A program made the position numbers and the translations under genes. From assembly GCF_003688725.1 (NCBI RefSeq), contig NZ_REFP01000007.1, positions 540,900 to 604,899 on the forward strand: a stretch of DNA of 64,000 nt, read 5' to 3'. Every line of letters begins with the position of its first letter. Position 1 is the first letter of the stretch. Shown here piece by piece: positions 18,511-26,630 of the stretch. The DNA comes from Thermoactinomyces vulgaris (GTDB lineage: Bacteria; Bacillota; Bacilli; Thermoactinomycetales; Thermoactinomycetaceae). Below the pieces are notes generated by a model. That model saw only the letters and a program-made list of their open reading frames with translations, was not told where the DNA came from and did not search any database.

Positions 18511-18540
18511 GCGCACCCGTTTTCAGGCGGGTGCGCTTTT
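18511..18540 (+). terminator. Terminator of the mecA-like gene
   Basis: Stem GCGCACCCG/CGGGTGCGC followed by TTTT; its end touches the last codon of the convergent bshB2-like gene. Confidence 0.9.
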
Positions 18541-19220
18541 CATGATGTTTTATCCACAACCAATTGGAAATGCTCAAATTTTCGCAGCTGGCCGGTTTTG
18601 CCTGAAAGGACCCCCGGAAAGACGCGTTCGACGGACAGATGCTGGGTTTTATGCGCGGCCAGTGCTTTGGCGATTTGTTGATGGTAAGGGCTTACATCCA
18701 CTTTTTCGGTTACATGCTCGTCCGGTACAAAGGAAACGGGAGAGGAATAAAAATGGCCAATTGATTCTGGTATGACAATATAGTAAAGTTTGGTTGGGAA
18801 AGAAATATTTTGCACAGCTGTAAGTGTTGCTTTTTGGATGATTTTATGATCCGGATGTCCGGAAATTCCGGACGGTGGGAAGGTGATAATCCGATCGGGG
18901 CGAATCTCATTCATCACGGAACACAGTTCATCGACGATGGTCGAAAAAGGCTGCCCGGCCAAACGTCCGTCACCGTAATTTTTAAGGATCAACCGGTCCA
19001 TTCCCAAAATGGACAGCGCATTTTTCAGTTCCTGTGTCCGGACATCCCCCAGCTCTTCCTGCGTGCACAGGGGAGGGTTGCCGGTTTTGCCGGCTTCGCC
19101 ACGGGTGGCGCAAAAAAGAATCTGTTCGTATCCCAATTGATGAAAGTGACAAATGGTTCCCCCGCAACTGAAGGTTTCATCATCGGGATGGGCAAATACG
19201 TACAATATTTTTTGACACAT
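18540..19220 (-). CDS. bshB2: PIG-L/LmbE deacetylase, BshB2-like
   Basis: A 226-residue zinc deacetylase of the LmbE family. The zinc motif HPDDE is at residues 11-15 (AHPDDETFSCGG) and the second zinc ligand is in SGISGHPDHK. BshB enzymes remove acetyl from GlcNAc-malate on the way to bacillithiol. Sequence style resembles BshB2 (YojG) more than BshB1, though I cannot confirm this without alignment. Bacillithiol S-conjugate amidases are an alternative. The presence of ypdA two genes away supports a bacillithiol role. AAAGGAAA precedes the ATG at 19220. Confidence 0.82.
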   Translation of the reverse strand: MCQKILYVFAHPDDETFSCGGTICHFHQLGYEQILFCATRGEAGKTGNPPLCTQEELGDVRTQELKNALSILGMDRLILKNYGDGRLAGQPFSTIVDELCSVMNEIRPDRIITFPPSGISGHPDHKIIQKATLTAVQNISFPTKLYYIVIPESIGHFYSSPVSFVPDEHVTEKVDVSPYHQQIAKALAAHKTQHLSVERVFPGVLSGKTGQLRKFEHFQLVVDKTS

Positions 19221-19354
19221 GATGATTTTCCTTTCTTTGTTTAACGTAGTGGTGTAGGGCGCTTGTTTTTTGAGTTTAGTTCTTCTGAGGAATATTGTAT
19301 ACTTAGATATGTTTAAAGGGAATGAAAAGTAGTATTTTTTCTGAGGTGGTCAGG

Positions 19355-20635
19355 ATGGCACAACAATCAGTTGCAGAAAGTCATCAAGAAGATAAAGAAA
19401 ACATGGATGTTCTTGTTTCCACGCAAACCGTGATCAAAGAAGCTTTAGAAAAATTAGGTTATTCAGAAGCGGTTTATGAATTGTTGAAAGAGCCGTTAAG
19501 GGTTTTGACGGTTAGGATTCCCGTGAGGATGGACGACGGGTCCGTCAAGGTTTTCACTGCATACCGGGCACAACATAATGATTCGGTCGGACCGACCAAA
19601 GGCGGCGTCCGTTTCCATCCGAATGTCACTGAAACAGAAGTGAAAGCGTTGTCAATTTGGATGAGTTTAAAAGCAGGGATTGTCGACCTTCCTTATGGCG
19701 GCGGTAAAGGCGGCGTGGTTTGCGATCCGCGCAATATGTCATTTCGGGAATTGGAACGTTTGTCCCGCGGCTACGTGAGGGCGATCAGTCAGATTGTGGG
19801 TCCCACCAAAGACATTCCGGCTCCGGATGTTTACACCAACTCGCAAATCATGGCATGGATGATGGATGAATACAGCCGGATTCGTGAATTTGATTCTCCC
19901 GGATTTATTACCGGAAAGCCGTTGGTGCTCGGTGGTTCACGCGGACGGGAAACAGCGACGGCCAAAGGCGTGACTTTGATGATCCGCGAAGCGGCGAAAA
20001 AGCGGAACATTGATCTCAAAACTGCACGGGTTGTGATTCAGGGATTTGGAAATGCGGGCAGTTATTTGGCCAAATTCATGCATGATTCCGGTGCCACGGT
20101 GATCGGGATTTCCGATGCTTATGGAGCCCTTTATGATCCGGACGGATTGGATATTGAATATCTCCTGGATCGCCGCGATTCATTTGGCACCGTGACCAAT
20201 CTGTTCAAAGACACGATAACCAACCAGGAATTGCTGGAGCTGGATTGTGACATCCTGGTGCCTGCCGCGGTCGGAAATCAAATCACCGCCAAAAATGCAC
20301 ACCGGATCAAGGCGGATATCGTGGTGGAAGCCGCCAACGGTCCGACGACCTTGGAAGCGACCAAAATCCTGAATGATCGCGGAGTTTTGTTGGTGCCGGA
20401 TGTGCTTGCCAGTGCCGGCGGTGTGACGGTTTCTTATTTTGAATGGGTGCAAAACAACCAGGGCTATTATTGGACGGAAGAAGAAGTCGAGGAAAAATTG
20501 GAAAAAATCATGGTGAAAGCGTTTGAGAATGTATATCGCACGGCTCAAACACGAAATGTGGATATGCGTTTGGCCGCTTATATGGTCGGCGTGAGAAATA
20601 TGGCGGAAGCATCGCGTTTTCGTGGCTGGGTATAG
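19355..20635 (+). CDS. gudB: NAD-dependent glutamate dehydrogenase
   Basis: A 426-residue GluDH, reversibly converting glutamate to 2-oxoglutarate and ammonia. The active-site region KGGVRFHP, the catalytic lysine stretch DLPYGGGKGG and the nucleotide-binding loop GFGNAGSYLA are intact. There is no duplication in the VKALSIWMSLK segment like the one that silences gudB in the B. subtilis laboratory strain. I start at ATG 19355, behind GAGGTGG, instead of an earlier in-frame codon. RocG is nearly identical in sequence; the neighbouring ypdA gene favours gudB. Confidence 0.94.
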   Translation: MAQQSVAESHQEDKENMDVLVSTQTVIKEALEKLGYSEAVYELLKEPLRVLTVRIPVRMDDGSVKVFTAYRAQHNDSVGPTKGGVRFHPNVTETEVKALSIWMSLKAGIVDLPYGGGKGGVVCDPRNMSFRELERLSRGYVRAISQIVGPTKDIPAPDVYTNSQIMAWMMDEYSRIREFDSPGFITGKPLVLGGSRGRETATAKGVTLMIREAAKKRNIDLKTARVVIQGFGNAGSYLAKFMHDSGATVIGISDAYGALYDPDGLDIEYLLDRRDSFGTVTNLFKDTITNQELLELDCDILVPAAVGNQITAKNAHRIKADIVVEAANGPTTLEATKILNDRGVLLVPDVLASAGGVTVSYFEWVQNNQGYYWTEEEVEEKLEKIMVKAFENVYRTAQTRNVDMRLAAYMVGVRNMAEASRFRGWV

Positions 20636-20652
20636 TATAATAAAAGACTTGG

Positions 20653-20682
20653 AGAACACCCTTTGCGGGGTGTTCTTCTTTT
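20653..20682 (+). terminator. Terminator of gudB
   Basis: Stem AGAACACCC/GGGTGTTCT with a six-base loop and a T-rich tail, 17 bases after the gudB stop. Confidence 0.88.
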
Positions 20683-20706
20683 GCATGTATTTTGGAGGTG
20701 GTTCAC

Positions 20707-21678
20707 TTGGCAGATGTTATTATTGTCGGAGCCGGACCCTGCGGAATTTCTGCCGGCATTGAACTGAAGAAGGAAGGATTTGATCCGCTTATCATCGAAA
20801 AGGGGTGTCTGGTGAATTCCATTTATCATTATCCGTTATCCATGACTTTTTTCAGTTCCGCTGACAATCTGGAAATCGGGGGAATTCCTTTTACCACTAT
20901 AAATGAAAAACCGACCCGCGCCGAGGCGTTGGCTTATTACCGGACCGTGGCCAGATATTTTCAGTTAAATATCCATACTTATGAAGAAGTTTTGGACATT
21001 GAAAAGAACGGGGATGCATTTGTGGTCCGAACCCGAAAAAGAGAGGAACAACATCGTTACGAGGCGAAAGCGGTGGTGCTGGCAACAGGCTATTATGATA
21101 ATCCCCAGCGGATGGGAATACCGGGTGAAGAGTTGCCGCATGTCCATCATTATTTTCGTGATGCCCATCCCTATGCCGACCAAAAAGCGGTTGTCATCGG
21201 AGGCCGCAATTCAGCCATTGATGTGGCCTTGGAGCTTTACTATACCGGAGCCAAGGTGACCATGGTTTACCGCAAAAGAGCTTTTCACGACAGTGTGAAA
21301 GCCTGGGTGCGCCCGGTGATTGAAACTGCGATTGAAAAGAAACGCATAGAGATGTTTTGGGAATCGGAAGTGGAAGAAATTTTGCCAAATTCCGTGGTGA
21401 TTCGAAAAAACGGGGAGAAAATGGCCATTCCGGCTGATGTGGTGTTTGCGATGACCGGATACCGGCCCGATCTCACATTTTTGAAAAGATTGGGAGGGGA
21501 AGTGAATCCAAAAACCGGTGTTCCCGTTTTATCCGAAGCGATGGAATCAACGGTGCCCGGATTTTATCTGGCCGGGGTGGTCACAACCGGTCATGATTCC
21601 ACCAAAATCTTTATTGAAAACGGAAGACACCACGGACGGTTCATTGCCGAGGATTTGAAGAAGAAATTCAAAGTGTAA
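20707..21678 (+). CDS. ypdA: Bacillithiol-disulfide reductase YpdA
   Basis: A 323-residue FAD- and NADPH-binding flavoprotein of the thioredoxin-reductase fold. It has an N-terminal FAD motif GAGPCGIS and an NADPH motif GGRNSAIDVA near residue 164, but no CxxC redox pair, as expected for YpdA. In Firmicutes with bacillithiol it reduces bacillithiol disulfide. I start at TTG 20707, five bases after GGAGGTGG; the upstream TTG overlaps that ribosome site. It follows gudB, as in B. subtilis. A lone CP dipeptide (C12 region) corresponds to the cysteine in GPCG that other YpdA proteins carry. Confidence 0.92.
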   Translation: MADVIIVGAGPCGISAGIELKKEGFDPLIIEKGCLVNSIYHYPLSMTFFSSADNLEIGGIPFTTINEKPTRAEALAYYRTVARYFQLNIHTYEEVLDIEKNGDAFVVRTRKREEQHRYEAKAVVLATGYYDNPQRMGIPGEELPHVHHYFRDAHPYADQKAVVIGGRNSAIDVALELYYTGAKVTMVYRKRAFHDSVKAWVRPVIETAIEKKRIEMFWESEVEEILPNSVVIRKNGEKMAIPADVVFAMTGYRPDLTFLKRLGGEVNPKTGVPVLSEAMESTVPGFYLAGVVTTGHDSTKIFIENGRHHGRFIAEDLKKKFKV

Positions 21679-21692
21679 TGAAGGCATGTGTG

Positions 21693-21736
21693 GTGGTTTC
21701 AGGAGGGAGGCCCCTCCGCTTTCCTTTTGAAACCAC
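21693..21736. terminator. Long inverted repeat between ypdA and ansA
   Basis: GTGGTTTCA (21693-21701) pairs with TGAAACCAC (21728-21736), with a GC-rich inner hairpin (GAGGCCCCTC). It lies between convergent genes. A T run follows only after eight bases, so it is a probable but not ideal terminator. Confidence 0.6.
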
Positions 21737-21749
21737 GATGTGGCCTTTT

Positions 21750-22733
21750 TTACATTTGAAAGTAAGGCTCCAGTTCTTTGAGATCGGTTGTTTGTTGAAG
21801 GGCCAGCATCAGTTTGATCCGTGCTTTGGGCCCGTTGATCCCGTTGCAGAACAAAAGCCCCATCTCTTTTAATTGTTTTCCGCCCCCTTCGTATTCATAA
21901 GTGTCGAGCACCACTCCGTTAAAGCACCGGGAAACCAGCACGACCGGCATGTTGCGGGAAAGTGCTTTTCGGATTCCGGGTAACATCATGGGAGGAAGGT
22001 TGCCTTGTCCCAATGCTTCGATGACCAGCCCGTCCATTTCCTGGTGAATCGACCACTCGATCAAGGAGCTGTCCATTCCGGAGACCGCCTTGATGAGAGC
22101 GACTTGATGCGCCGGGGGTTTTAACGGCAGTTGTTTTTCACTGATCGCTTGCCGTTGGAACAAAATTTCTTTTTTTGTGATCATGCCAAGAGGGCCCAAT
22201 CCCGGGGATTGAAAAGTTGCAACATTGCTTGTGTGCGTTTTGGTCACCGTTTTGGGGGAATGAATTTCATCATTAAACACCACAAGGGTTCCCATGCCTT
22301 TGGCTGTTTCGTTAGAGGCGACGCGAACGGCGTTGACCAAATTGTACGGGCCGTCGGCACCCAGTTCGTTTTGGCTTCGCATGGCACCCGTGATGACAAC
22401 CGGCTTATCTTGGGGAAGGACCAAACTCAAGAAGTATGCGGTTTCTTCCAGGGTATCCGTTCCGTGGGTGATGACGACCCCCGCCACGTTATTTTGATCC
22501 AGGAAGTGTTTGGCCCGCCCGGCGATTTGAGCCATGATGGCCGGCGTGATATGGGGGCTGGGCAGGTTCAGGAAATGGTCCATTTCCACTTTTGCATATT
22601 TGTTCAATAACGGCAGTGTGTCCTGTAATGCTGCCGGATCTTCCGGTTTGACGCCTTCGGTCTCATCGGATTGAGACATGGCGATGGTTCCTCCGGTTGT
22701 GATCACAACCACTTTTTGATCCAAGCGGTTCAC
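21750..22733 (-). CDS. ansA: L-asparaginase
   Basis: A 327-residue L-asparaginase that hydrolyses asparagine to aspartate and ammonia. Both catalytic threonine motifs, TTGGTIAM near the N terminus and HGTDTLEET near residue 95, are present, as is GAMRSQNELGADGPYN. No signal peptide is seen, so the enzyme is cytosolic. The start is taken as GTG 22733, with AAAGGAT very close; a TTG three codons in is an alternative. It is a single gene on the minus strand. B. subtilis has ansA elsewhere, regulated by AnsR; I see no such regulator here. Confidence 0.93.
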   Translation of the reverse strand: MNRLDQKVVVITTGGTIAMSQSDETEGVKPEDPAALQDTLPLLNKYAKVEMDHFLNLPSPHITPAIMAQIAGRAKHFLDQNNVAGVVITHGTDTLEETAYFLSLVLPQDKPVVITGAMRSQNELGADGPYNLVNAVRVASNETAKGMGTLVVFNDEIHSPKTVTKTHTSNVATFQSPGLGPLGMITKKEILFQRQAISEKQLPLKPPAHQVALIKAVSGMDSSLIEWSIHQEMDGLVIEALGQGNLPPMMLPGIRKALSRNMPVVLVSRCFNGVVLDTYEYEGGGKQLKEMGLLFCNGINGPKARIKLMLALQQTTDLKELEPYFQM

Positions 22734-22838
22734 ATCCTTTCCATCCGTCCGTGTTTGCGGCTTACACCAAATCTATCGTATGGAATCCAGTATTCCCTGT
22801 CAATAATAGGATTATCAAGTGGTTTGGATGGTGAAAGA

Positions 22839-23009
22839 ATGAAGGAAAACGAAAGATACATGGTCAGAATCCAATGCAATCAATGTGGCGAACGGTTTAT
22901 TTTAAAAGGCAGGATGAAAAAGGGGCAAGTGCAGACAGGCTTTAAGAAATGCTTGTGCGATAATGATTCGGATTTTGAAATTGATTATACCTCATTGGAT
23001 GACAAATAA
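22839..23009 (+). CDS. Small cysteine-motif protein, unknown function
   Basis: A 56-residue protein with IQCNQCGERF near the N terminus and a second pair in KKCLCD, so it could bind one zinc as a zinc-ribbon. The tail is acidic. It begins at ATG 22839 or a later ATG at 22860, neither with a strong ribosome site. It is divergent from ansA and followed by a strong terminator, which supports a real gene. I do not recognise a named family with certainty; small proteins of this kind occur near sleB in other Bacillales. Confidence 0.65.
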   Translation: MKENERYMVRIQCNQCGERFILKGRMKKGQVQTGFKKCLCDNDSDFEIDYTSLDDK

Positions 23010-23022
23010 AGAACCGGTTGAA

Positions 23023-23052
23023 AAAAGAGAGCTCGAATGGCTCTCTTTTCTT
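23023..23052 (+). terminator. Terminator of the small zinc-ribbon gene
   Basis: Stem AAAAGAGAGC/GCTCTCTTTT with a short loop, 14 bases after the stop codon. Confidence 0.9.
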
Positions 23053-23055
23053 ATT

Positions 23056-23085
23056 GCATAAATCACCGGCTGGCCGTTCAAACTA
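23056..23085 (+). promoter_or_regulatory. Candidate sigma-G promoter of sleB-ypeB
   Basis: GCATA at 23056-23060 is followed by 18 bases and CAAACTA at 23079-23085. This differs from the sigma-G pattern (GYATA, 18 bases, CATACTA) by one base in the -10. sleB-ypeB is forespore-expressed in B. subtilis. Confidence 0.72.
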
Positions 23086-23116
23086 CTGGAAGAAATGAAA
23101 AACGGAGGAAGAAACG

Positions 23117-23590
23117 GTGAAAAGGTTTGTGTCGATCAGCGTTTGGTTTTGTCTGATCCTGATGATGGTTTGTACGGTTTCTGCAGACCGGGGACAGGTT
23201 CATGCGGCAAATGCCGGAAAATCGAGTGGAGGATTCAGTGAAAATGAAATCCGGCTGTTGAGCCAGGCGGTTTACGGTGAAGCGCGTGGCGAGCCCTATA
23301 TTGGACAGGTCGCCATCGCCGCGGTTATTTTAAACCGCTTGGAAAGTGAAAGTTTTCCCGATACCGTCTCCGGGATCATTTTTCAACCGGGGGCTTTTAC
23401 CGCCGTGGCGGATGGACAGATTTGGATGGAACCGGATGAAACAGCCCGCAAAGCGGTGATGGATGCCATAAACGGATGGGATCCGGCGGAAGGGGCGGTT
23501 TATTATTTCAATCCGGAAACAGCCACCTCCAAATGGATCTGGTCCCGTCCGCAAAAAAAGAAAATCGGAAAACATATTTTCTGTGATTAA
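23117..23590 (+). CDS. sleB: Spore cortex-lytic enzyme, SleB catalytic domain only
   Basis: A 157-residue secreted protein with an N-terminal signal peptide (hydrophobic core FVSISVWFCLILMMVC) and a SleB/CwlJ-type hydrolase domain from about residue 45. The catalytic glutamate sits in YGEARGEP, and ILNRLES, FQPGAFTAV and YYFNPETAT are conserved. SleB is a lytic transglycosylase that degrades muramic-lactam cortex at germination. B. subtilis SleB is about 305 residues with an N-terminal peptidoglycan-binding domain; this one lacks it. The downstream ypeB gene, needed to keep SleB in spores, argues that it is SleB and not CwlJ. GTG start behind GGAGGA. Confidence 0.88.
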   Translation: MKRFVSISVWFCLILMMVCTVSADRGQVHAANAGKSSGGFSENEIRLLSQAVYGEARGEPYIGQVAIAAVILNRLESESFPDTVSGIIFQPGAFTAVADGQIWMEPDETARKAVMDAINGWDPAEGAVYYFNPETATSKWIWSRPQKKKIGKHIFCD

Positions 23591-23605
23591 AGGGGATGTG
23601 ATCTC

Positions 23606-24952
23606 ATGTACAAAAGAGTGGCGGCCATTTTGTTTCCGATTACCTTGGTGGCCCTGGTGGGGACAGCAGCCTGGGGATACCAGGAATATCAAGACAAAAA
23701 TGCCGTTTTGATTAAAGCGGAAAACTCCTATCAACGGGCTTTCCATGATTTGAACGAGAATTTGGACCGTCTGCACGGGGAATTGGGAAAGTCGCTGGCA
23801 ATGAAATCCCCCAAGCAGTTGGCAACCTCAATGACCAATGTGTGGAGACTGGCCTATGCGGCACAAAACGATATCGGACAATTGCCGCTCACGTTGGTTC
23901 CTTTTGACCAGGCTGAAAAATATTTGGCAAAAGTAGGGCGTTTTGCCTACCAAGTCGGAATTCGCGATTTTAACAAGGAGCCTTTGAGTGAAAAAGAATG
24001 GAACACACTGCAAGAACTTTATAATCAATCCAAAAATATCACCCATGAGTTGCAAAATGTGCAACATAAGGTATTGGACAACAACTTGCGCTGGATGGAT
24101 GTCGAACTGGCGATCGCCACTGAAGACAAGAAAATGGACAGCACCATTATTGACGGCTTTAAGTTGGTGAATCAGAAAGTGAAAGAGTTCCCGGAAGTGG
24201 ATTGGGGACCCGCTGTGAATAATATGGAAGTACGGGAAAGAGAGCGTGCCAATCAAATTTCCGGCAAGAAGATCACACCGCAAGAAGCAAGGGAAATTGT
24301 CGCAAAAGCCTTTGGCAAAAAAACAACCAAAGGCATGGAAGTGGCGAAAAACAAAAACGGAGATTTTGAGACATACAGTGTCCGTTACAAGGGAGCCGGT
24401 AACACCGATGTTTACACGGAAATGACCACCAAAGGAGGCCATCTGGTATGGATGGTGTTTGACCGGCCGGTGAAAAAGAAACAAATTTCTTCTGAGCAAG
24501 CGCTGAGAAAAGCGGAACAGTTTTTGGAACGGATCGGTTATCCGGACATGGAACCGGTTGCCTACGATGAAACGGCCAACATTTTGTCATATACGTTTGT
24601 CCGCCGGCTGAACGGAGTGATGATTTATCCGCAAACCCTCGCCGTCAAAGTGGCGTTGGATAACGGGGAAATCATGGGGCTGCAGGCTGATGAATATGTG
24701 TTTAATCAATTCAAAGTGGTCGATACCAAACCGGAATTGACGGTGGAAGAGGCCAGGAAAAAACTGAGTCCGTATTTGAAAGTGCAGAAGAACGGGCTTG
24801 CGGTGATTTATAACCAAAACGGGCAGCCGGTATTGTGCCATGAGTTTTTGGGTACCATCAAAGACAATCAGTATCGCGTCTTCTTAAATGCCAAAACCGG
24901 CGAGGAAGAGTACGTGGAGCGGATTGAAAAAGCAGACGCCGATCAGATTTAA
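23606..24952 (+). CDS. ypeB: Germination protein YpeB
   Basis: A 448-residue spore protein with one N-terminal transmembrane segment (AAILFPITLVALVGTAAWGY), a helical region to about residue 220, and C-terminal PepSY-type repeats (TPQEAREIVAKAF, SEQALRKAEQFL, TVEEARKKLSPYL). YpeB holds and protects SleB in the dormant spore, and is cleaved at germination. It follows sleB by 15 bases, behind AAAGGGG, so the two form an operon. Length is the family norm. Confidence 0.94.
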   Translation: MYKRVAAILFPITLVALVGTAAWGYQEYQDKNAVLIKAENSYQRAFHDLNENLDRLHGELGKSLAMKSPKQLATSMTNVWRLAYAAQNDIGQLPLTLVPFDQAEKYLAKVGRFAYQVGIRDFNKEPLSEKEWNTLQELYNQSKNITHELQNVQHKVLDNNLRWMDVELAIATEDKKMDSTIIDGFKLVNQKVKEFPEVDWGPAVNNMEVRERERANQISGKKITPQEAREIVAKAFGKKTTKGMEVAKNKNGDFETYSVRYKGAGNTDVYTEMTTKGGHLVWMVFDRPVKKKQISSEQALRKAEQFLERIGYPDMEPVAYDETANILSYTFVRRLNGVMIYPQTLAVKVALDNGEIMGLQADEYVFNQFKVVDTKPELTVEEARKKLSPYLKVQKNGLAVIYNQNGQPVLCHEFLGTIKDNQYRVFLNAKTGEEEYVERIEKADADQI

Positions 24953-24972
24953 TTTTTTGTTTAAACTTTTAA

Positions 24973-25006
24973 ATGGGCCGATATAATAAGATCGGCTCAT
25001 TTAATT
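24973..25006 (+). terminator. Candidate terminator of sleB-ypeB
   Basis: Stem ATGGGCCGAT/ATCGGCTCAT with one G-T pair, followed by TTAATTGTTTT. Confidence 0.75.
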
Positions 25007-25259
25007 GTTTTCATTGCAACTATGACTAAATTATGTTATTCTTTTAACAGGTTTCCTTTATCGTGATGCGCGATGTCATTCGCTCGAATTTCATGTTTTT
25101 ACTTAAAAAGGAAATACATAGTTGATATGATCAGGTAGCAGTTGCGTTTTAGTTTGTCGAGAGGAATTTACTTGAATCGAATAAAGTATTTCCAATCGAG
25201 CAGGCTACGCCTGCTCTTATCATTTTCATCCCGACTTTCAGGGAGGATTAACAGAATCA
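25007..25259 (+). other. Leader stretch before cmk
   Basis: About 250 bases without a gene. The only structure I see is a perfect hairpin at 25198-25216 (GAGCAGGC-TAC-GCCTGCTC) followed by TTATCATTTT, which might attenuate the cmk operon. The cmk promoter presumably lies here, but I could not pick one with confidence. In B. subtilis prsW and ypfA/ypfB lie between ypeB and cmk; they are absent. Confidence 0.5.
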
Positions 25260-25928
25260 ATGAGTAGGATTTCAGTGGCAATTGACGGTCCGGCAGGTGC
25301 CGGAAAAAGCACAGTGGCGCGCCAAGTGGCAAAGCGCCTTGGAATAACTTATGTGGATACAGGAGCCATGTATCGGGCAATTGCATGGAAAGCGCTTCAG
25401 AACCAGATTGATCCGGAAGATGAGGAAGCGATGACTCAGCTTGCGGAATCGGTTCAAATCGATCTGCATCCGGATGGAATCTGTGTCGACGGACAGCCCT
25501 TAAAAGATGAACTTCGCACTTCCGAAGTGTCGCAACTTGCGTCAAACATTGCAAAAATGCCCGGGGTTCGCCGCATCCTGGTAAACATCCAACAACGGAT
25601 CGCCGAAGGCCGGAGTGTTGTGATGGACGGACGGGATATCGGATCGCATGTGTTGCCGCATGCCGATGTAAAAGTGTTTTTGACGGCGTCCATTGAAGAA
25701 AGGGCCATGCGTCGATACCGGGAGATGAAAGCAAAAGGGATCGAAGTGGATTTCGAACAATTGAAAGCGGAACTGGCGAAACGCGATGAAAACGACCGCA
25801 TGAGGGAAATCGCCCCGTTAAAAAAGGCAGAGGATGCGGTGTTGGTGGATACGACGGATTGCCCGGTTTCGGAAGTTGTCGAAAAGATCCTTCAACTTTG
25901 TCGTAACAAATTAAACGATGAGGAGTAA
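25260..25928 (+). CDS. cmk: Cytidylate kinase
   Basis: A 222-residue CMP/dCMP kinase that phosphorylates CMP with ATP. The Walker A loop DGPAGAGKST is at residues 10-19, YVDTGAMYRA binds the nucleotide, and DGRDIGSHVLP and a mobile lid follow. Length is standard. The ATG is 13 bases after GGGAGG, rather distant, but no nearer in-frame start exists. It is followed after three bases by plsC and then by the S1 homologue, the usual Firmicute order. Confidence 0.96.
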   Translation: MSRISVAIDGPAGAGKSTVARQVAKRLGITYVDTGAMYRAIAWKALQNQIDPEDEEAMTQLAESVQIDLHPDGICVDGQPLKDELRTSEVSQLASNIAKMPGVRRILVNIQQRIAEGRSVVMDGRDIGSHVLPHADVKVFLTASIEERAMRRYREMKAKGIEVDFEQLKAELAKRDENDRMREIAPLKKAEDAVLVDTTDCPVSEVVEKILQLCRNKLNDEE

Positions 25929-25931
25929 GAT

Positions 25932-26522
25932 ATGTTATACCGTGTTTCACGTGCCATTGTTCGATTTTTGATGGCTTTGCTCTATCCCTTCAAGTCTGAG
26001 GGGGAAGGGCATATTCCCAAAGAGGGTCCTGTGGTCTTATGTTCCAATCATATCAGTAATTTGGATCCGCCTTTAGTGGGGATCACCACGACGCGTCAGG
26101 TTTATTTTATGGCCAAGGAGGAGTTGTTTCGCATTCCGGTTCTGAGTGGTTTGATCCACCGTTTCGGGGCTTTTCCCGTCAAGCGCGGAGCCGGGGATTT
26201 GAAATCGTTGAAAACAGCCATTCAACTCCTTAAAGACGGAAAAGTCGTGGGGATTTTTCCGGAGGGGACCCGCTCCAAATCAGGGGAGCTGTTGGATTTT
26301 CATGTGGGTGCCGCATTGGTTGCCCTGAAGGGGAAAGCACCTATTGTGCCGGTCAACATCACCGGACCTTACCGGTTGTTTCGTCCGGTCAAGATCACCT
26401 ATGGTCCCCCCATTGACATCACGCCGTATTTACAGGAAAAAGCAAACATGAAAACGGCGAAACAATTGACGGAACGAGTGATGGAAGAAATCCGTTCGAT
26501 GCAAAATGAAAACAGGGAATGA
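25932..26522 (+). CDS. plsC: 1-acyl-sn-glycerol-3-phosphate acyltransferase
   Basis: A 196-residue PlsC-type acyltransferase, the second acylation step of phosphatidic acid synthesis. The catalytic NHISNLD (NHx4D) lies near residue 40 and the acceptor-binding FPEGTRSKSG near 112. An N-terminal hydrophobic stretch tethers it to the membrane. It starts three bases after the cmk stop, so the two genes are co-transcribed. PlsY, which makes its substrate, is encoded 3.4 kb downstream. Confidence 0.93.
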   Translation: MLYRVSRAIVRFLMALLYPFKSEGEGHIPKEGPVVLCSNHISNLDPPLVGITTTRQVYFMAKEELFRIPVLSGLIHRFGAFPVKRGAGDLKSLKTAIQLLKDGKVVGIFPEGTRSKSGELLDFHVGAALVALKGKAPIVPVNITGPYRLFRPVKITYGPPIDITPYLQEKANMKTAKQLTERVMEEIRSMQNENRE

Positions 26523-26630
26523 AGATCATCGAAAAGGTGAGGAAACTCAGAGGCTCACCTTTTCAAATCTGATCTTTCTTTTATAAAAAATAGTTTTGAT
26601 TGCGTCTGGCAATGATGAGGAGGGCTCGTG

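Noticed and set aside
25168-25950. A 260-codon minus-strand frame across cmk
   Set aside because: Antisense to a clear cytidylate kinase gene; composition and lack of motifs show it is not coding.
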